Shown: positions 23,144-34,511 of the stretch, in pieces
Position numbering within the stretch: the stretch's first letter is position 1
Layout of the letters: each line of letters opens with the position of its first letter
Source: Aquatica leii
Lineage: Eukaryota; Arthropoda; Insecta; Coleoptera; Lampyridae
DNA: 64,000 nucleotides
Reading direction: 5' to 3'
Assembly (NCBI GenBank): GCA_035610365.1
Contig: CM069432.1
Location: 77,194,520 to 77,258,519, forward strand
Notes under the pieces: generated by a model
Seen by the model: only the letters and a program-made list of their open reading frames with translations
Database searches by the model: none
Told to the model about the DNA's origin: nothing
Program-made: the position numbers and the translations under genes

Positions 23144-25700
23144 TTCGTTTTTTTTGGGCTTCTGACTTTCGACCTTTGCTATTCTTTTGGTTCTTTTCTT
23201 TCGGTTTTGGTGGTTCGAGTCTTTGGATACGTCGTCGGTATCTTGTTGGTTGTAGCTTGGATGCTACCCAATTGTTCTTCTCATATTGCTGTCACCGATT
23301 TTCTTTTCTTTGCTTAAGTTTCTAGTACTTTTGTTTTGGTTTCTTTCTTCTCCATCTTACTTCAGGACAGACTACCTTTCCGTCTGTATATATTTATATC
23401 CGCTTAGTCGGCCTTTTTGGATTGGTACGTCATCTATAGAATTCTCTCTTCTACTTTTGGATTTGGTTTTCTATTCCGCTCGTCGGCATTAAAGTCTTGA
23501 AGTATACTTTCCAATTTGGGACAGCAATTGGTACGCTCTTGGTCTATGACTAACTGTGATATCTTTTCTCTTCTCTTTCTTTTTTTTTTCTCTTTTTTAT
23601 TTTGGGCGGTTGGTTGGGCATTGAAGGGTTGGTCACTCCCTTTCGTTTCTTCTACGGAGAGAAGAACGAATCAGACATTTACATCTTGTCTTATCTTTCT
23701 CCGTCTGTTTCTTTTCTTCCTTTCTTGTTTTTCTGACTTCTTATTTTTTTCTTTTGCTTTTGAAGGTTTGCCTCTAGGGCGGTTGGTTGGGCATTGAAGG
23801 GCTGGTCACTCCCTTTCGTTTCTTCTACGGAGAGAAGAACGAATCAGACATTTACATCTTGTCTTATCTTTCTCCGTCTTTCTATACCTCTTATCTTTTC
23901 TACTTTTCATTTTTTTCTTCTTGGGCCTATCTATCTTTTCTATGTACCAACCATTATTTTTTTCTTTGATTCTCCTTATGGTTCGCCTCTAGGGCGGTTG
24001 GTTGAGCATTGAAGGGTTGGTCACTCCCTTTCGTTTCTTCTACGGAGAGAAGAACGAATCAGACATTTACACCTTGTCTTATCTTTCTCCGTCTGTTTCT
24101 TTTCTTCCTTTCTTGTTTTCCTTACTTCTTATTTTTTTCCCTTCTTCTTGATCTGTTGGTCACCTACATGCCATATCTCTTTCTTTCTTCTTCCTCCTCC
24201 TAAAGGTTTACCCCTTAGGGCGGTTGGTTGGGCACCGTAGGGTGGTCTCTCTTTTCATTCTTTTACGGGGTGAAGAATGAATCAGGCATTTACATCAAGC
24301 CTTATCTTTCTCCGTCTTTCTCTAACTCTTATCTTTTCTACTTTTCATTTTTTTTCTTTCTCTTAGGTTTAGGGTCTTTCTATGTGACATCAATTCTTTT
24401 TTTCTTTTTTTTTTGATCTTATGGTTCGCCTCTTGGGTGGTTAGTTGGACATAGAAATACCTAGTCTTATCTTTCTTGTCTCTTTTGTTTTTTTTTATCT
24501 TGGCTTGTTGCTTGAACACTTTCCTTTTTTCTTTTTAGTAACTTTCTTCCTTAGTGTTCACTGCAACTGTGTTCCTTTTTTTTCTTTTTTTTTTTAGGTA
24601 CTTTTCTTGCTGTATTGGGTTTAGTGAGTTTTGTCTTATTGTTTTTGGTTTGGAACTTGGAATAGACTGCAACGTCGCTCCTTGTACTCTGTACTTCCGC
24701 TGAGTCGGCATTTTTGATGTTGTTAGTCACTGTTAGGATATTTCTCTCCTTTGGGTTTCTTTTGCTCTTGGAATATTCTAATTCGTTGTTCGGCATTTAA
24801 GTTCCAGGTGACATTCCAACACAACAGGCACTGACTCACGACGTTCAATTGGCAAGTGAAGTTTTCTATTCTTTATTGGTTCTTACTTCTTTTTCTTTCT
24901 TTCTTTTGGTTTTGTTTTGGGTTTCGCGGTTTGGATTTCTTTTGGATTGGCACTCATTTCGTGTTTAGCTTTTTGGTGACTTTGTTATTGTGACTCAGGG
25001 ATTACTGATTCTTTTCTCTGCCTTTTTGGTAGTCCGACTTATGTCGACTTTTAATCAGAATCTTTCTTTCTGCTTGAGATTTCTTCGTTGCTTTTCTTTG
25101 CTTGGATCTTTAGGATCTGTTTGGTTTTTTTGGTTGTTGGTGGAAGAATCTCATATCGTCTGTTGACGACTTTTTGGAGCACAGCTACATTAGTTTTTCT
25201 TTTTGACTTTTTCTCCTAAACCCGCGGTAGCCCATTTCAACATCTACATACTTTTTTTCTCCTTTTTACTTCGTTAGCTTAGTTAGCTTTGGGGACTTAT
25301 ATTTGGGGTTGGATTTGTATTCTTTCTTTCCTACTCCTTCGGTTTCTCTTGGTTTGTTTGGTACTGTCGATCAGTAAGGTCTATGAGACTGCGTTGCTTT
25401 CTGGCTTTTTAGCGTAACGACTGTTGTCGACTTCCAACGAGTACCTGTTCTGATACTTCTATTCTATTGTTTGAGTTTCTGGTTCTTTGGAGTATCATTC
25501 CGCTTCATGCGACTTTTGGACACATCTGATTAGTGATGCTTATCATCATCATGCTTTCATCTACGTTTTTTCTGGGGTTGGGCGTTATTGTGTTTCGGGG
25601 TTGGTTTTGGATTTTAGGGTTCTATCCTTGGCGTATGCCTAAATTTCTGTCTTCATTTTAGCTTTGGTTTCGTTATTCTCGCTCCACGCTTTTATCTTGC
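23144..25700 (+). other. long non-coding, pyrimidine-rich tract of the LTR element
   Basis: Dominated by TTTCTTTT-type text on the plus strand, with the tandem hairpin array (23,604-24,480) inside. Several open frames here are low-complexity and share no domain, so none is called. Confidence 0.65.
23604..24480 (+). repeat. tandem array of about five hairpin-bearing units
   Basis: GGGCGGTTGGTTGGGCA or a variant starts at 23,604, 23,777, 23,992, 24,218 and (decayed) 24,434, a period of 173-226 bp. Each of the first four carries a core with two potential stems. One is AAGGG with CCCTT around TTGGTCACT (copies 1 and 3; copy 2 has one loop change). The other is TTCGTT with AACGAA around the TCTTCT/AGAAGA inner stem and the loop ACGG. 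In the fourth copy the outer stem is TTCATTC with GAATGAA: the G:C pair has become A:T on both sides. The spacer sequence between cores varies more than the core. Confidence 0.8.
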
Positions 25701-25712
25701 TGGGGGGGAATC
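25701..25712 (+). promoter_or_regulatory. polypurine tract
   Basis: TGGGGGGGAATC lies immediately before the 3' LTR and fits the plus-strand primer site. Confidence 0.75.
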
Positions 25713-26854
25713 TGTCAAGGTAATTTTCATTACGTACGCCTTTGTTGTTACGGTTGAAATCTTCATTAGGTACGCCTATGGGTTTTCGACGTGAAATTAG
25801 ATTCGAATTTTGACACCCGCTAACTATCCTTTGCGCATTAGATGTCATTTGGTAGAAAGTCGTGACATGTGGAATATGTAAATGGCCTGTAACTAGTAAA
25901 GATTAATATATCCGTTACCATCGGGGAAATAATGGAAAACCATTTATAATTATTTAATTTCCTAGTTTCGTTAAGACGTTACGAGGTAAGCTAAAGCCAT
26001 CTTTTAATATAAACTCGTTTGTAATTCGTTTTCCTTTTGACAGCCATTTTGCGTACCTTCCTGTTATAACTGTTAGATTCTCGATAAATGGATATCGTAA
26101 CTATTATTAACTAAGGCATCACGTTGCCGGACTCGAGCGCTAGCAGAAGGCGATTTCAAGCCGCGCAATTGGGGTCTTCGAAGGCGTTCTGGGCCAACTT
26201 ATACTACACGTGGATGACACGACGTTAATCATATTAATAACCACCTATTTTCGATTCTCACTACATACAGTAATCGATGCACGTTTTGTTTACTTTTAAG
26301 ATATATTTCATGAATTATTTAATATAAAATTGTTTTAGCTGAACGATCTTTGTGAGTTGGGGATTGTGACACGATTCGTATTAATCTTTTATTGCAGGCC
26401 ACTGAAGAAGAAAAACGTTTTTCTTCCGGCAAGTGCCCAGTAAACACGGATTGAAACTGTTACAGTCACAAAATTAAAACAATTGTTTCAATACGTTGTT
26501 TCGTGTTAGTTCCATTTTTATATCATTTACATGTAACTGACATGAATAAATTGAAAGAGTTCCGATTTTTCACAATCAGTTTTGAACCGTTTCAGTACTT
26601 GCAATTTTTTTCCCATAATCAGCAACCGGTTAAAAACTGATTTGTTAAATCCGAATATTTTTTGAATAACTAGAATTGCTTGAAAATCGATTAAATAAGA
26701 TTGAATTATTTTCAAAACAGTAGAATCGTTCTAGGAAAAACGAATACTTTGTAATTTGTCAGCATTAGTCGTTGCTATACTTTTGATTACTGTCGTCAAC
26801 GCTTGCGCTGCAAATTGATATCTTTTTACTTGTTCGGTTGCAGTTTGATAAGTG

Positions 26855-27360
26855 ATGCTGTGTGTACAATTACGAAATGGAACAATAAACGGTAAGTCGA
26901 AACATTTTATTATAATCCATAAATCTAATCAATATTATTATCATTTCTGTTCTTTATGTATCATGTTTTAATTTGTATGAAAAAAATATAAATTAACACA
27001 CATGGTTGCGTTAAGGTAGATTATTGCGTAAATCTAATGATAGTTGAGGATTTATAATTACAGTTCAATTCTTCAAGTTTTCTATACGATTATGTACAGC
27101 TAAAGGTATTCACAGTGTTTTTATAACTTTCTTATAATTGCTAAAGTGATATTTATATTAAGTTTGTGTTGTTTTTTATTTAAAAAATGTAATTAATTTT
27201 GTGTAACTCTATGATTATGTATGTATATAAATGAAATATTTATTTCTATGTTACAGATGCGGTTAAAAGTTGCTACCCAACAGTAACTGATGCAGTTTTC
27301 GAGGCTTCCGTGAAAAGACCACATCAAAGAAATTTGCAATATGTAAAAAACTCAATGTGA
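26855..27360 (+). CDS. putative two-exon micro-gene (46 aa) inside the TIR element
   Basis: Exon 1 (26,855-26,891) begins ATGCTGTGTGTACAA and stops at the donor G|GTAAGT. Exon 2 (27,257-27,360) follows the acceptor TTCTATGTTACAG. The phases fit, giving a 46-residue frame: MLCVQLRNGTIN, then a codon split across the junction, and a tail of 34 residues ending NLQYVKNSM. The intron is 365 bp. AATAAA lies at 27,389, 29 bp after the stop. No family was recognised. It could be a captured host exon pair or the last part of a lost transposase. Chance is possible for so short a frame, but start, donor, acceptor, phase, stop and polyadenylation signal all agree. Confidence 0.4.
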
Positions 27361-27388
27361 TAATGTATTTAAAAATATTTATTGTGCA

Positions 27389-27394
27389 ATAAAT
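27389..27394 (+). promoter_or_regulatory. polyadenylation signal inside the TIR element
   Basis: AATAAA 29 bp downstream of the micro-gene stop codon. Confidence 0.4.
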
Positions 27395-28409
27395 TTTGAA
27401 ACGTGCATTCGAAAATGTATTATTATATTATTGAAAGAATTGTTTTAGTTCATTATTGAAACAAAAAAATCATACACGTATCGATCATTTAGTATCAGTT
27501 CAAGAACGAAGCTTTTAAAACGTAAACCGAATGCAACATTTAGTTTGCAACAGATTTGAATTTAAAATACCGAAACTATACTGATTCAAATAAGTGAAAC
27601 AGCGATGGACTTATAGCTATTTTATTGCAGTTAGGTTTCTTTTATGTTTGAAACAAGAGTGAATCATAAATCTTTTGTTTTGAAACTGTTACTAAACATT
27701 ATCAATTTTGTGTTTACTGGGTGGGTACTGGAGTTCGGTGAGTGCTTTGAATTTACTTTACATATCGTGGTCACGTACAATTACTCACGAACTGTGGGAC
27801 TTCAATTTAACGTTAGTAACTAAGTATAACGCGTAGCTACCATTAGGGTATTTAACTTCAATGAAATAAATGTTTCGCATATTGTATGTAGTAGAAAAAT
27901 ATATACCTCGGTTGTTTATAATTGTGTGTGGTGGGTTGCCGATGTTGTAGGCATCGAAATCTTAATTTTTCTTGTTTCTATAATTCTCTAAACTGACTAT
28001 TCCGAACTCAAACGTTAATACCGTTATAATTATTTAATGTAAATTTTTCTAGTCTTTAATAACTCCAACTGTGGGGTGTAATGACTGTTACTTAATACAA
28101 TTTCAACTGTGATAACTGTTATTGATAGACTGAGGGCGATTAAAGTTGTTAATTATTTTTCTTGTGTGCTTATTTTTTTCCTACGAACCAGTTTGGGCTA
28201 CTCGAACAGCTGAGTAGAAGGATTACGAATCTTCAAATATTGTTACAAGTTCTACCCCATTCTGTTGTGAGCAGACAGAAGTATGACTTTGGGATAGGCT
28301 CTGGCGCCCTGAAACATCTTTTATATATATATTTTTTTTGAACCTACCCCCTCTCCGACTATTGAGAGTTTGGCCGTGCAAGGTTCGTAACCAGCAAAAG
28401 CTTGTAACA

Positions 28410-28499
28410 AGGGCACTGAGAGGCTAAAACGGGTGTCGTCGTTGGTTGCACACCCTTGTATTACGCATCAAGTGTCCCTGGTCTACGACCTTGACCCCA
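28410..28499 (-). other. 5' end of the I-like element, distal part
   Basis: GC-rich text (CACCCTTG, GTGTCCCTGGTCTACGACC) flanked on one side by the LTR element and on the other by a poly-ATT run. It reads as the remainder of the interrupted 5' UTR. Confidence 0.5.
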
Positions 28500-28560
28500 T
28501 TTTTATTATTATTATTATAATAATATTAATTATTAATATTATTATTAACTGCAATTTCAT
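28500..28560. repeat. (TTA)n microsatellite
   Basis: ATTATTATTATTATAATAAT and similar. Likely the target site or a remnant at the 5' edge of the I-like element. Confidence 0.7.
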
Positions 28561-28686
28561 ATACAAAGTGTTTTTAAATTCAAGCATGGAGATTGTAGAC
28601 ATAAAAAATGCGAGATTGGTTAAATTGGAGCAAATTTTTAAGCTAAATAATTAATTAAAAGAAAATTTAATGTTTTATTTTGCTAT

Positions 28687-29058
28687 GTTAAAAGGGTTCT
28701 GATATAGGTTGCGTTCTGTATAAGTTTCGTCCCAAAACGCCCTGTTGATACTTTCAGAGTGTTGTCTGTCATTTTGTTGTTTTTATTGACGGATGGAATT
28801 ATTAAAAAAAAAACAATATATTTGCGGTGACTTTGAGACGGATTGTACATGGTGATCTAAAGTGCGCACTTAATAAAGCTCTCAGTTCTAAATATTCGCA
28901 TTTATTCACGTTATAAGTGGGTGTATTAGCTTTATATGTGAAGGTCTTTCTGAAATAAAAATTGATTTTTATTTTGGTGATTTAATTTAATTTTTCCGTA
29001 ATTGTGATAGCGATTTGGGATACCACCACTTGTTTTCTCCTTTAGAATGGTACATGTC
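28687..29058 (+). repeat. dispersed repeat, copy B
   Basis: Counterpart of 8,804-9,181 in the same orientation, with many substitutions and a poly-A run replacing part of the middle. It lies about 190 bp beyond the nested insertion block. Confidence 0.7.
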
Positions 29059-31801
29059 AATTAAAAACCTTTTGCTGGAAATGATAACTTGGAGCACGTA
29101 CCCATTGGGACATTGATTACCAACACCAATTTTGCAATGTAATATGGGGTCATGTCGTTGACGCACTCTGTGTGATGGTATACTAAACTTAGAAGCACAC
29201 CTGCGATAGAAATAGTAACAGTTACTCGGAAACTTGAGGCATTAGCATGATGAAATAATCGTAAGTATAATTTCTTTAATTTCTATTAATTCTTGTAATT
29301 GTCAAACGTAAAGTGCGAGCTACGTAGGCATAGGAGGTATTACGACTAACAAACGCAAATTTTTGTTTGTATATTTGCGGTTTTAATTTATGCTAAATGC
29401 AATTTGCATCGGGTTGCAAATTGAGTAATCTTGCTTCCAATCAAGGTTTGTCGTCACTCACTCTTCGATTACATATTAACTTATATTGACATACTGTACT
29501 ACGATAATTTTATATATGAAGCGTTGCTTACCTCCAAAGCTTGCATTAACGATTACTGTCTGTAATATTTACCGACTTTTAATTGTTACTATATATGTAA
29601 TTCTGCCTCGCTTATCTTTTAACTTCTCTTTTTTCCGTTGTTAAAAATGCATGTATTGGTTGTTATAATTTGTGTTTTGCCGTTTGTTCTCTTTCAGTGT
29701 TGGATAGAGCTAACAGTATGTTCCATATTAGTTTCCAACCATTTCTGGTAGAACTAGCAGACCAAGATTTGTGACCAGCCGATCTAATGATATTGAGATA
29801 GCCGCATGTAATGAACTTACAAGTATATTGTTTAAATAAAAACATTTTTAATATAATAATGTGTACTGTAGTTACCAATTCTTTTAAAATGCACTAAGCG
29901 CGACAAAGCACGCAAAGTCTTATTTTATAGAGAAAAGAAATCTCACTGCGTACATACCAACTATTGAGTGCATTCAACAGACGTAATAATTACAGTGCTG
30001 TTGTGAAAATGTCTATTTTTAGGACCGCAGCTTTTCCAACGTGTTAGATTGCCATTTTTTGTAGCGCATTTAGCTTTTGTTACTTGAGGCGATAAGAAGG
30101 TAAGCGAGTCAAGCGTAAATTATTTGAAACCTTGGATAACCTTTATAACTATACTATATACCATCTCATACGTGGCATCCAAAAATAGACGCTGTTGTGG
30201 CAAAATACCAAATTAAATAATCTTCAAAAATGTATTATTTACTGCATATTTACATTTCTCCTTTAATAACTAAATTTTATCATGTTCTTCTTCGACTCTT
30301 TGCGTAAGAATGCCTCCTATCCCTTTCATTTACAAAACTCATAAAAAACTTTAAAAGAAAATTAAATTTAAATAGCATTTAACAGACACAATGTAAACTT
30401 TATAATAAGCACAGCGGTATTGGCACAACAGATAATATTTATCTACAATTTTTATATTATATTTTTTAGAACTTGTAGTACCGTCTTTTCTTCTAGAATT
30501 TTTAATAAATTTGTTAACATTATTTGACCTCACCTTCAAAACACATAAAGAATTCAATAGATTTTTATGTTATCTATCGTGTAATAAAAATTGAGTCTAT
30601 AGTAGAACTTTTGTTGTATTTAGCAGTGTAATAGCTCTATAATTATTTGGGATTTTCTTAGATTGTTGCAACAAAAATAACAATTCTCAGTTTAATAATA
30701 TCTATTTCAAATAAACCTTTTTCTATGTTTAAATGCAAACTGAAAGTTAGCATCATAATTAGAACATATTAATTTGTTTTTTATACTATTATACACCTTA
30801 GATAAGTTCTTGCATATCAAGTAAAAGTAAAAGTTCGTATACTATAGTATGTATGTTTGTTAATTCATTAATTTGTATAAAATATTAGAATTAAAATTAA
30901 TAATATTTCTAAATCACTTAATTTATAATTATTTTATCATAGTTATTTACTATTAAAACTGAATCCATAAAAATTTTCCTGGAAGTTATTTTCTTATTGA
31001 CTAATGCATTTTTAACGTCCTTTTCTATGATATTATTAATACTGTAAATACACTTTTCCGAAATCGGTAGCAACCACTGATTTAACGATATTGCGCGACT
31101 ACTAGATGTAACAACGGGTTACGTATACTTTAGTTTCCTTATAACTTCACACGTTTTACTAACGTACGATCAACAGAAAAACTTTAAAACTAACTCCTAT
31201 GTTAATCAACGACAAATAATCTCGACAACATTAACGCGTTCGCTCGCTACTCGCTCACGGTGTTAAAATGTCTCGATTATTGATCGCTATCATTAACAAC
31301 CTTGTTTGTTAAATAACTATTAAAAATATAAGTTTTTTTTGCTGCGGCCGATCAATTTTTGATTGGTTACGAATCTCATCTCATAGCCGATCGTAGTAAT
31401 CAGGTGATAAGAATTCTAATTTTAATAACGTTATTACATCTTACAAAAAACGCAGAAACTTTTGATTTGCCAGAAATAAACACAAAGCTTTTCTAGTCAT
31501 GATTCCAGCAGCCGTATTAAACACATTTTAAAAAGAGACACCAGGCGACATACACAACTCATCAACCCGCATCAAGAATTTATTGAGCAAAAAAAGGTGT
31601 TAGATAATTGATGAAACTAATAAATGATTTTATAATTCGACTCAAAACATTTGTAATTCTAATTCAATAATTATTTTTAATTTTAGTTTTTCCACCAATA
31701 CATTACTAAAGAAAATCAGTTACTAAAATTAAATCTTATATTAGTTCTTTTAAATTACTATTTAAACAGATACATTATATGTATATATAATTACAAATGA
31801 A
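29059..31801. other. AT-rich stretch, no gene seen
   Basis: Short frames only, none with a domain. A small GC-rich, partly palindromic patch lies at about 31,233-31,270 (ACGCGTTCGCTCGCTACTCG). Confidence 0.6.
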
Positions 31802-33674
31802 AGTAGTTATATAGTGCGGATCCTGGACCACTCGGGTAAGTTCGGTTGAGATCGTATTTTCTTCGACTGTGTTCGTGTGCGCTCGTAATTTTCAGACCGG
31901 TGTCGAATTACAACTTCCGGTTTCGAATTTCAACTTCCGGTTTCGAATTACAACTTCCGGTTTCGAATTTCAACTTCCGGTATCGAATTTCAACTTCCGG
32001 TGCCAGATTACAGCTTCCGGTGTCAAATTTCAACTTCAGGTGTCAGATTGCAACTTCCGGTGTCGGATTGCAACTTCCGGTGACCTATTTCGACTTCCGG
32101 TGTCGGATTTCAACTTCCTGTGTCAGATTTCATTGCTGTGCATTGTCAGCAAATTTTTTCGAGTTCATTAGCTATGATGAATCAACAAACTTTTTATAAT
32201 GAACTATGAATAAGTTCAATCATCTGCAAAAACGCTGAATTAACTAGAAAGCTCATATACTTCGCTTTTTTTTAAAAATATGACTTCTTGCAGATTCATA
32301 AATTTTTTTATAGCACTTATAAAATCAAATCAATGAAAATCACATATTTATTTAATTAATTATTGTATGCAATTCAAATAGTATTACAGTTAACTTTAAT
32401 TAAGTTTCAATTAAAATTTATAAATTATTTTTTATAAAGACTAACAAAACAATGTTTTTTTCCTGCAGATGGTATTATATTTTATATTACATTTAGCAAT
32501 TATTTTTGTTTTAAAGCTTATAAAATATTAATGTCATGAATAAAAAAATTATCAATTTATTTAATTTATAGTATATACACTTATGCGTTTGGTTTAAGAT
32601 TGCAATTTTAAGAATACATTTTTTAAATAATTTCGTTGCATTAATGGCGGCATCAGTCGAATGAACTCTTTGATTATGTTACATTTAATATATTATATGC
32701 ATTTAAAAGTGTTTAGTATTCGAAAATTTTAATTCTAATTTAGAATGTAAATTTAAAAAATGAGCAATTAGTTCTTAATATAAATTCCATTCATGGCTAT
32801 TACTATTTATATACACAAACAAAATGCCGATTTAACTATTGAGTAAATTTCATGTTACAAATCTAGACATTGCGAAGAATGTAGTTATATAATTTCTTCG
32901 ATGAAAAATTAATCCATTTATTTAATTTAGATTATAGTATTAGAAATATTTTAACTTTACTTACTTACATTACAATTAAAACTATTTTTATAAAAACATC
33001 ATAGTAACATAAAGAAATTGCTTTTTCCACAGATGTTGCATATTATACGAGGGTCGTTGGCATATATTTTTTTTGTTGATTTAGTTTTATTATTACAGGT
33101 TGAGAACGTTTAATGTTTAAATTAAATTAAAAAATTTACTAAGTTTATAAGGTCCACCAGGTAAATTTGATTAAAAGAATAACTGAAATCCATACGTTTT
33201 GTATGCATATTAAAATTACAATTAAAATTTATAACATTTTTTTAAGACTCTAACGTTAAAGTGTTTTCTCAGCATATAACGAGTCGTTGACACTGATTTG
33301 CATTATTCAGCTTTGATTATAAATGTTTATAATATCAATTGTTTTAGTACTGGATTTGTATTATTAGCACTTATAAAATCAAATCAATGAAAATCACTAA
33401 TTTATTTAAGTAATTATTGTATGCAATTCAAATAGTATTACAGTTAACTTCATTTAAATTACAATTAAAACTTATAAATCATTTTTTATAAAGACTAACA
33501 TAAAAATGTTTTTATTCCCGCAGTTGATATATTTTATATTACATGCAGCTGATAAAATATTAATTTCATGAATGAAAAAATTATCAATTTATTTAATTTA
33601 TAGTATACACTTATGCGTTTGGTTTGAGATTGCAATTTTAAGAATACCTTTTCAAAGCATTTCGTTGCGTTAAT
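31802..33674 (+). repeat. left terminal inverted repeat (1.87 kb)
   Basis: Matches the right repeat in reverse complement along nearly the whole length. The outer 100 bp is unique sequence, then comes a 20-bp minisatellite (11 full units), then AT-rich sequence. Inside, 32,313-32,645 and 33,368-33,674 are direct copies of each other (both start GCACTTATAAAATCAAATCA), so the repeat itself contains a duplication. Confidence 0.9.
31901..32120 (+). repeat. 20-bp minisatellite, 11 units
   Basis: The unit TGTCGAATTTCAACTTCCGG, with variants, repeats at exact 20-bp steps with no spacers. Because 20 is not a multiple of 3, all three frames read quasi-repetitive peptides (for example NFRCRISTSG); these are not genes. 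Confidence 0.95.
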
Positions 33675-34511
33675 GGCTGCATCAGTCAAATAAACTCAAA
33701 AATAGGACCCCAGATATTGTTGTATTTGCATCAGTGTTTCCAATAATTTTTTTATAGATGTTAAGTTACATATTAACATACGATTCATTGACGCTCTTAT
33801 AATATGTAAACTATTTATTTATTTGTTTAATTATGCATTTCAAGTTAATACACTATTAAACTAAACTAACTGGAATATATAGAAATAAATATATCATAAG
33901 CAATAAAGGACTAACTTGTTTATCCAAAATATCAGGAATGGTTCCTATCAAATTTTTTAGAGCCATTCTAAAATCACATTATTAAGGATCAAATATTCGT
34001 ATGCATATTTAGTCTTTGAATATGAAAAAATTAATTTTTTGAATGTAAATGTAGAATGGTCAATGAATATTCGAGATAATGATGCCTAACTGTTGTCAAC
34101 TTAAGATAACAAAATTTAATGATTTTTATAGTAGAAAATATAACTTCACTTCAATAATTTTGACTCACTGAAATCAATACAAAAAGGATGGAAATTCTAA
34201 TAAATAAAGTCTTGTTATACGTTGCTAAATATTTTTCAATTAAACTCCATTCATCGTTTTAGCATTTATTATTATTATTTATATACAATGTTACATTTAA
34301 CTATTGAATACATATTATATTACAATTATAGACATTGACAAAATGTGTTTACATAATTTCTTTAATAAAATAGTATTAAAGTTAACCTTATTTACATTAT
34401 AATTAAAATTTACTTTTTTTTAATAAAAACATCATATAACATTATCATGATCGTGAAAGTTCATATTTAGACTAGGTAGTAAGCGATTCTTTTTCATACG
34501 TTCACGATTCA
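33675..34511. other. AT-rich space between left inverted repeat and capsid gene
   Basis: No gene is seen. AAACTCCATTCATCGTT near 34,245 occurs inverted near 41,755, showing that inverted similarity continues in patches beyond the main repeat. Confidence 0.5.

Larger units (their letters stand above)
26436..27721 (+). mobile_element. 1,286-bp terminal-inverted-repeat element inside the 3' LTR
   Basis: Comparison with the empty site in the 5' LTR (CAAGTGGGTACTGG, about 20,430) defines the insertion exactly. The ends are CCCAGTAAACAC and GTGTTTACTGGG, 12-bp perfect inverted repeats, and similarity continues less perfectly inward (both ends have GAAACTGTTAC text). The only duplicated flank is TG, 2 bp. 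No transposase is visible. The superfamily is not recognised, since the usual TA, TTAA and 8-bp duplications are absent. It contains the small spliced reading frame listed next. Confidence 0.85.
19715..28409 (+). mobile_element. LTR retrotransposon, internally deleted, inserted in the I-like element
   Basis: Bounded by two LTRs that begin TGTC and end AACA, with a 4-bp target duplication AGGG on both sides. A primer binding site at 21,130 and a purine tract at 25,701 are in the right places. The interior (4.6 kb) has one long frame, gag plus a degenerate integrase zinc region, and about 2.6 kb of pyrimidine-rich non-coding sequence, but no protease, reverse transcriptase, RNase H or integrase core. 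I counted roughly a dozen differences between the 1.41-kb LTRs, so the insertion is recent. It must have been mobilised by a partner element. The lineage is probably Ty3/gypsy, judged from the gag and zinc region only. Confidence 0.9.
25713..28409 (+). repeat. 3' LTR, split by a TIR element
   Basis: Starts TGTCAAGGTAATTTTCATTA and ends GCTTGTAACA. Segments 25,713-26,435 and 27,722-28,409 together reproduce the 5' LTR. The 1,286 bp between them is a separate inserted element that is absent from the 5' LTR. Confidence 0.9.
13758..28499 (-). mobile_element. I-like non-LTR retrotransposon, split by an LTR element
   Basis: Read on the minus strand: 5' UTR (28,499-28,410, then 19,714-19,353 after removing the inserted LTR element), ORF1 (19,352-18,105), a 600-bp repeat-rich spacer, ORF2 (17,490-13,961) and a 3' end near the (ATT)n run. 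ORF1 carries zinc knuckles. ORF2 has endonuclease, reverse transcriptase and a C-terminal RNase H, the set expected in the I group. Without the insertion the element is about 6 kb, normal for the group. The 5' end is placed where GC-rich text stops at a poly-ATT run (about 28,500); that edge is an inference. Confidence 0.75.

Noticed and set aside
23516-24416. Series of open frames reading GWSLPFVSSTERRTNQTF repeatedly
   Set aside because: They arise from the tandem hairpin units; frames are not kept from copy to copy and the text is otherwise low-complexity.
31901-32120. Regular 20-bp repeats resembling a CRISPR array
   Set aside because: Units are contiguous with no unique spacers, the context is a eukaryotic Polinton terminus, and there are no cas genes.
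31846-32199. Open frames of 100-117 residues with FRCRISTSG-type repeats on the plus strand
   Set aside because: They are translations of a 20-bp minisatellite in several frames at once; the mirror frames at 43,316-43,709 on the other strand have the same origin.
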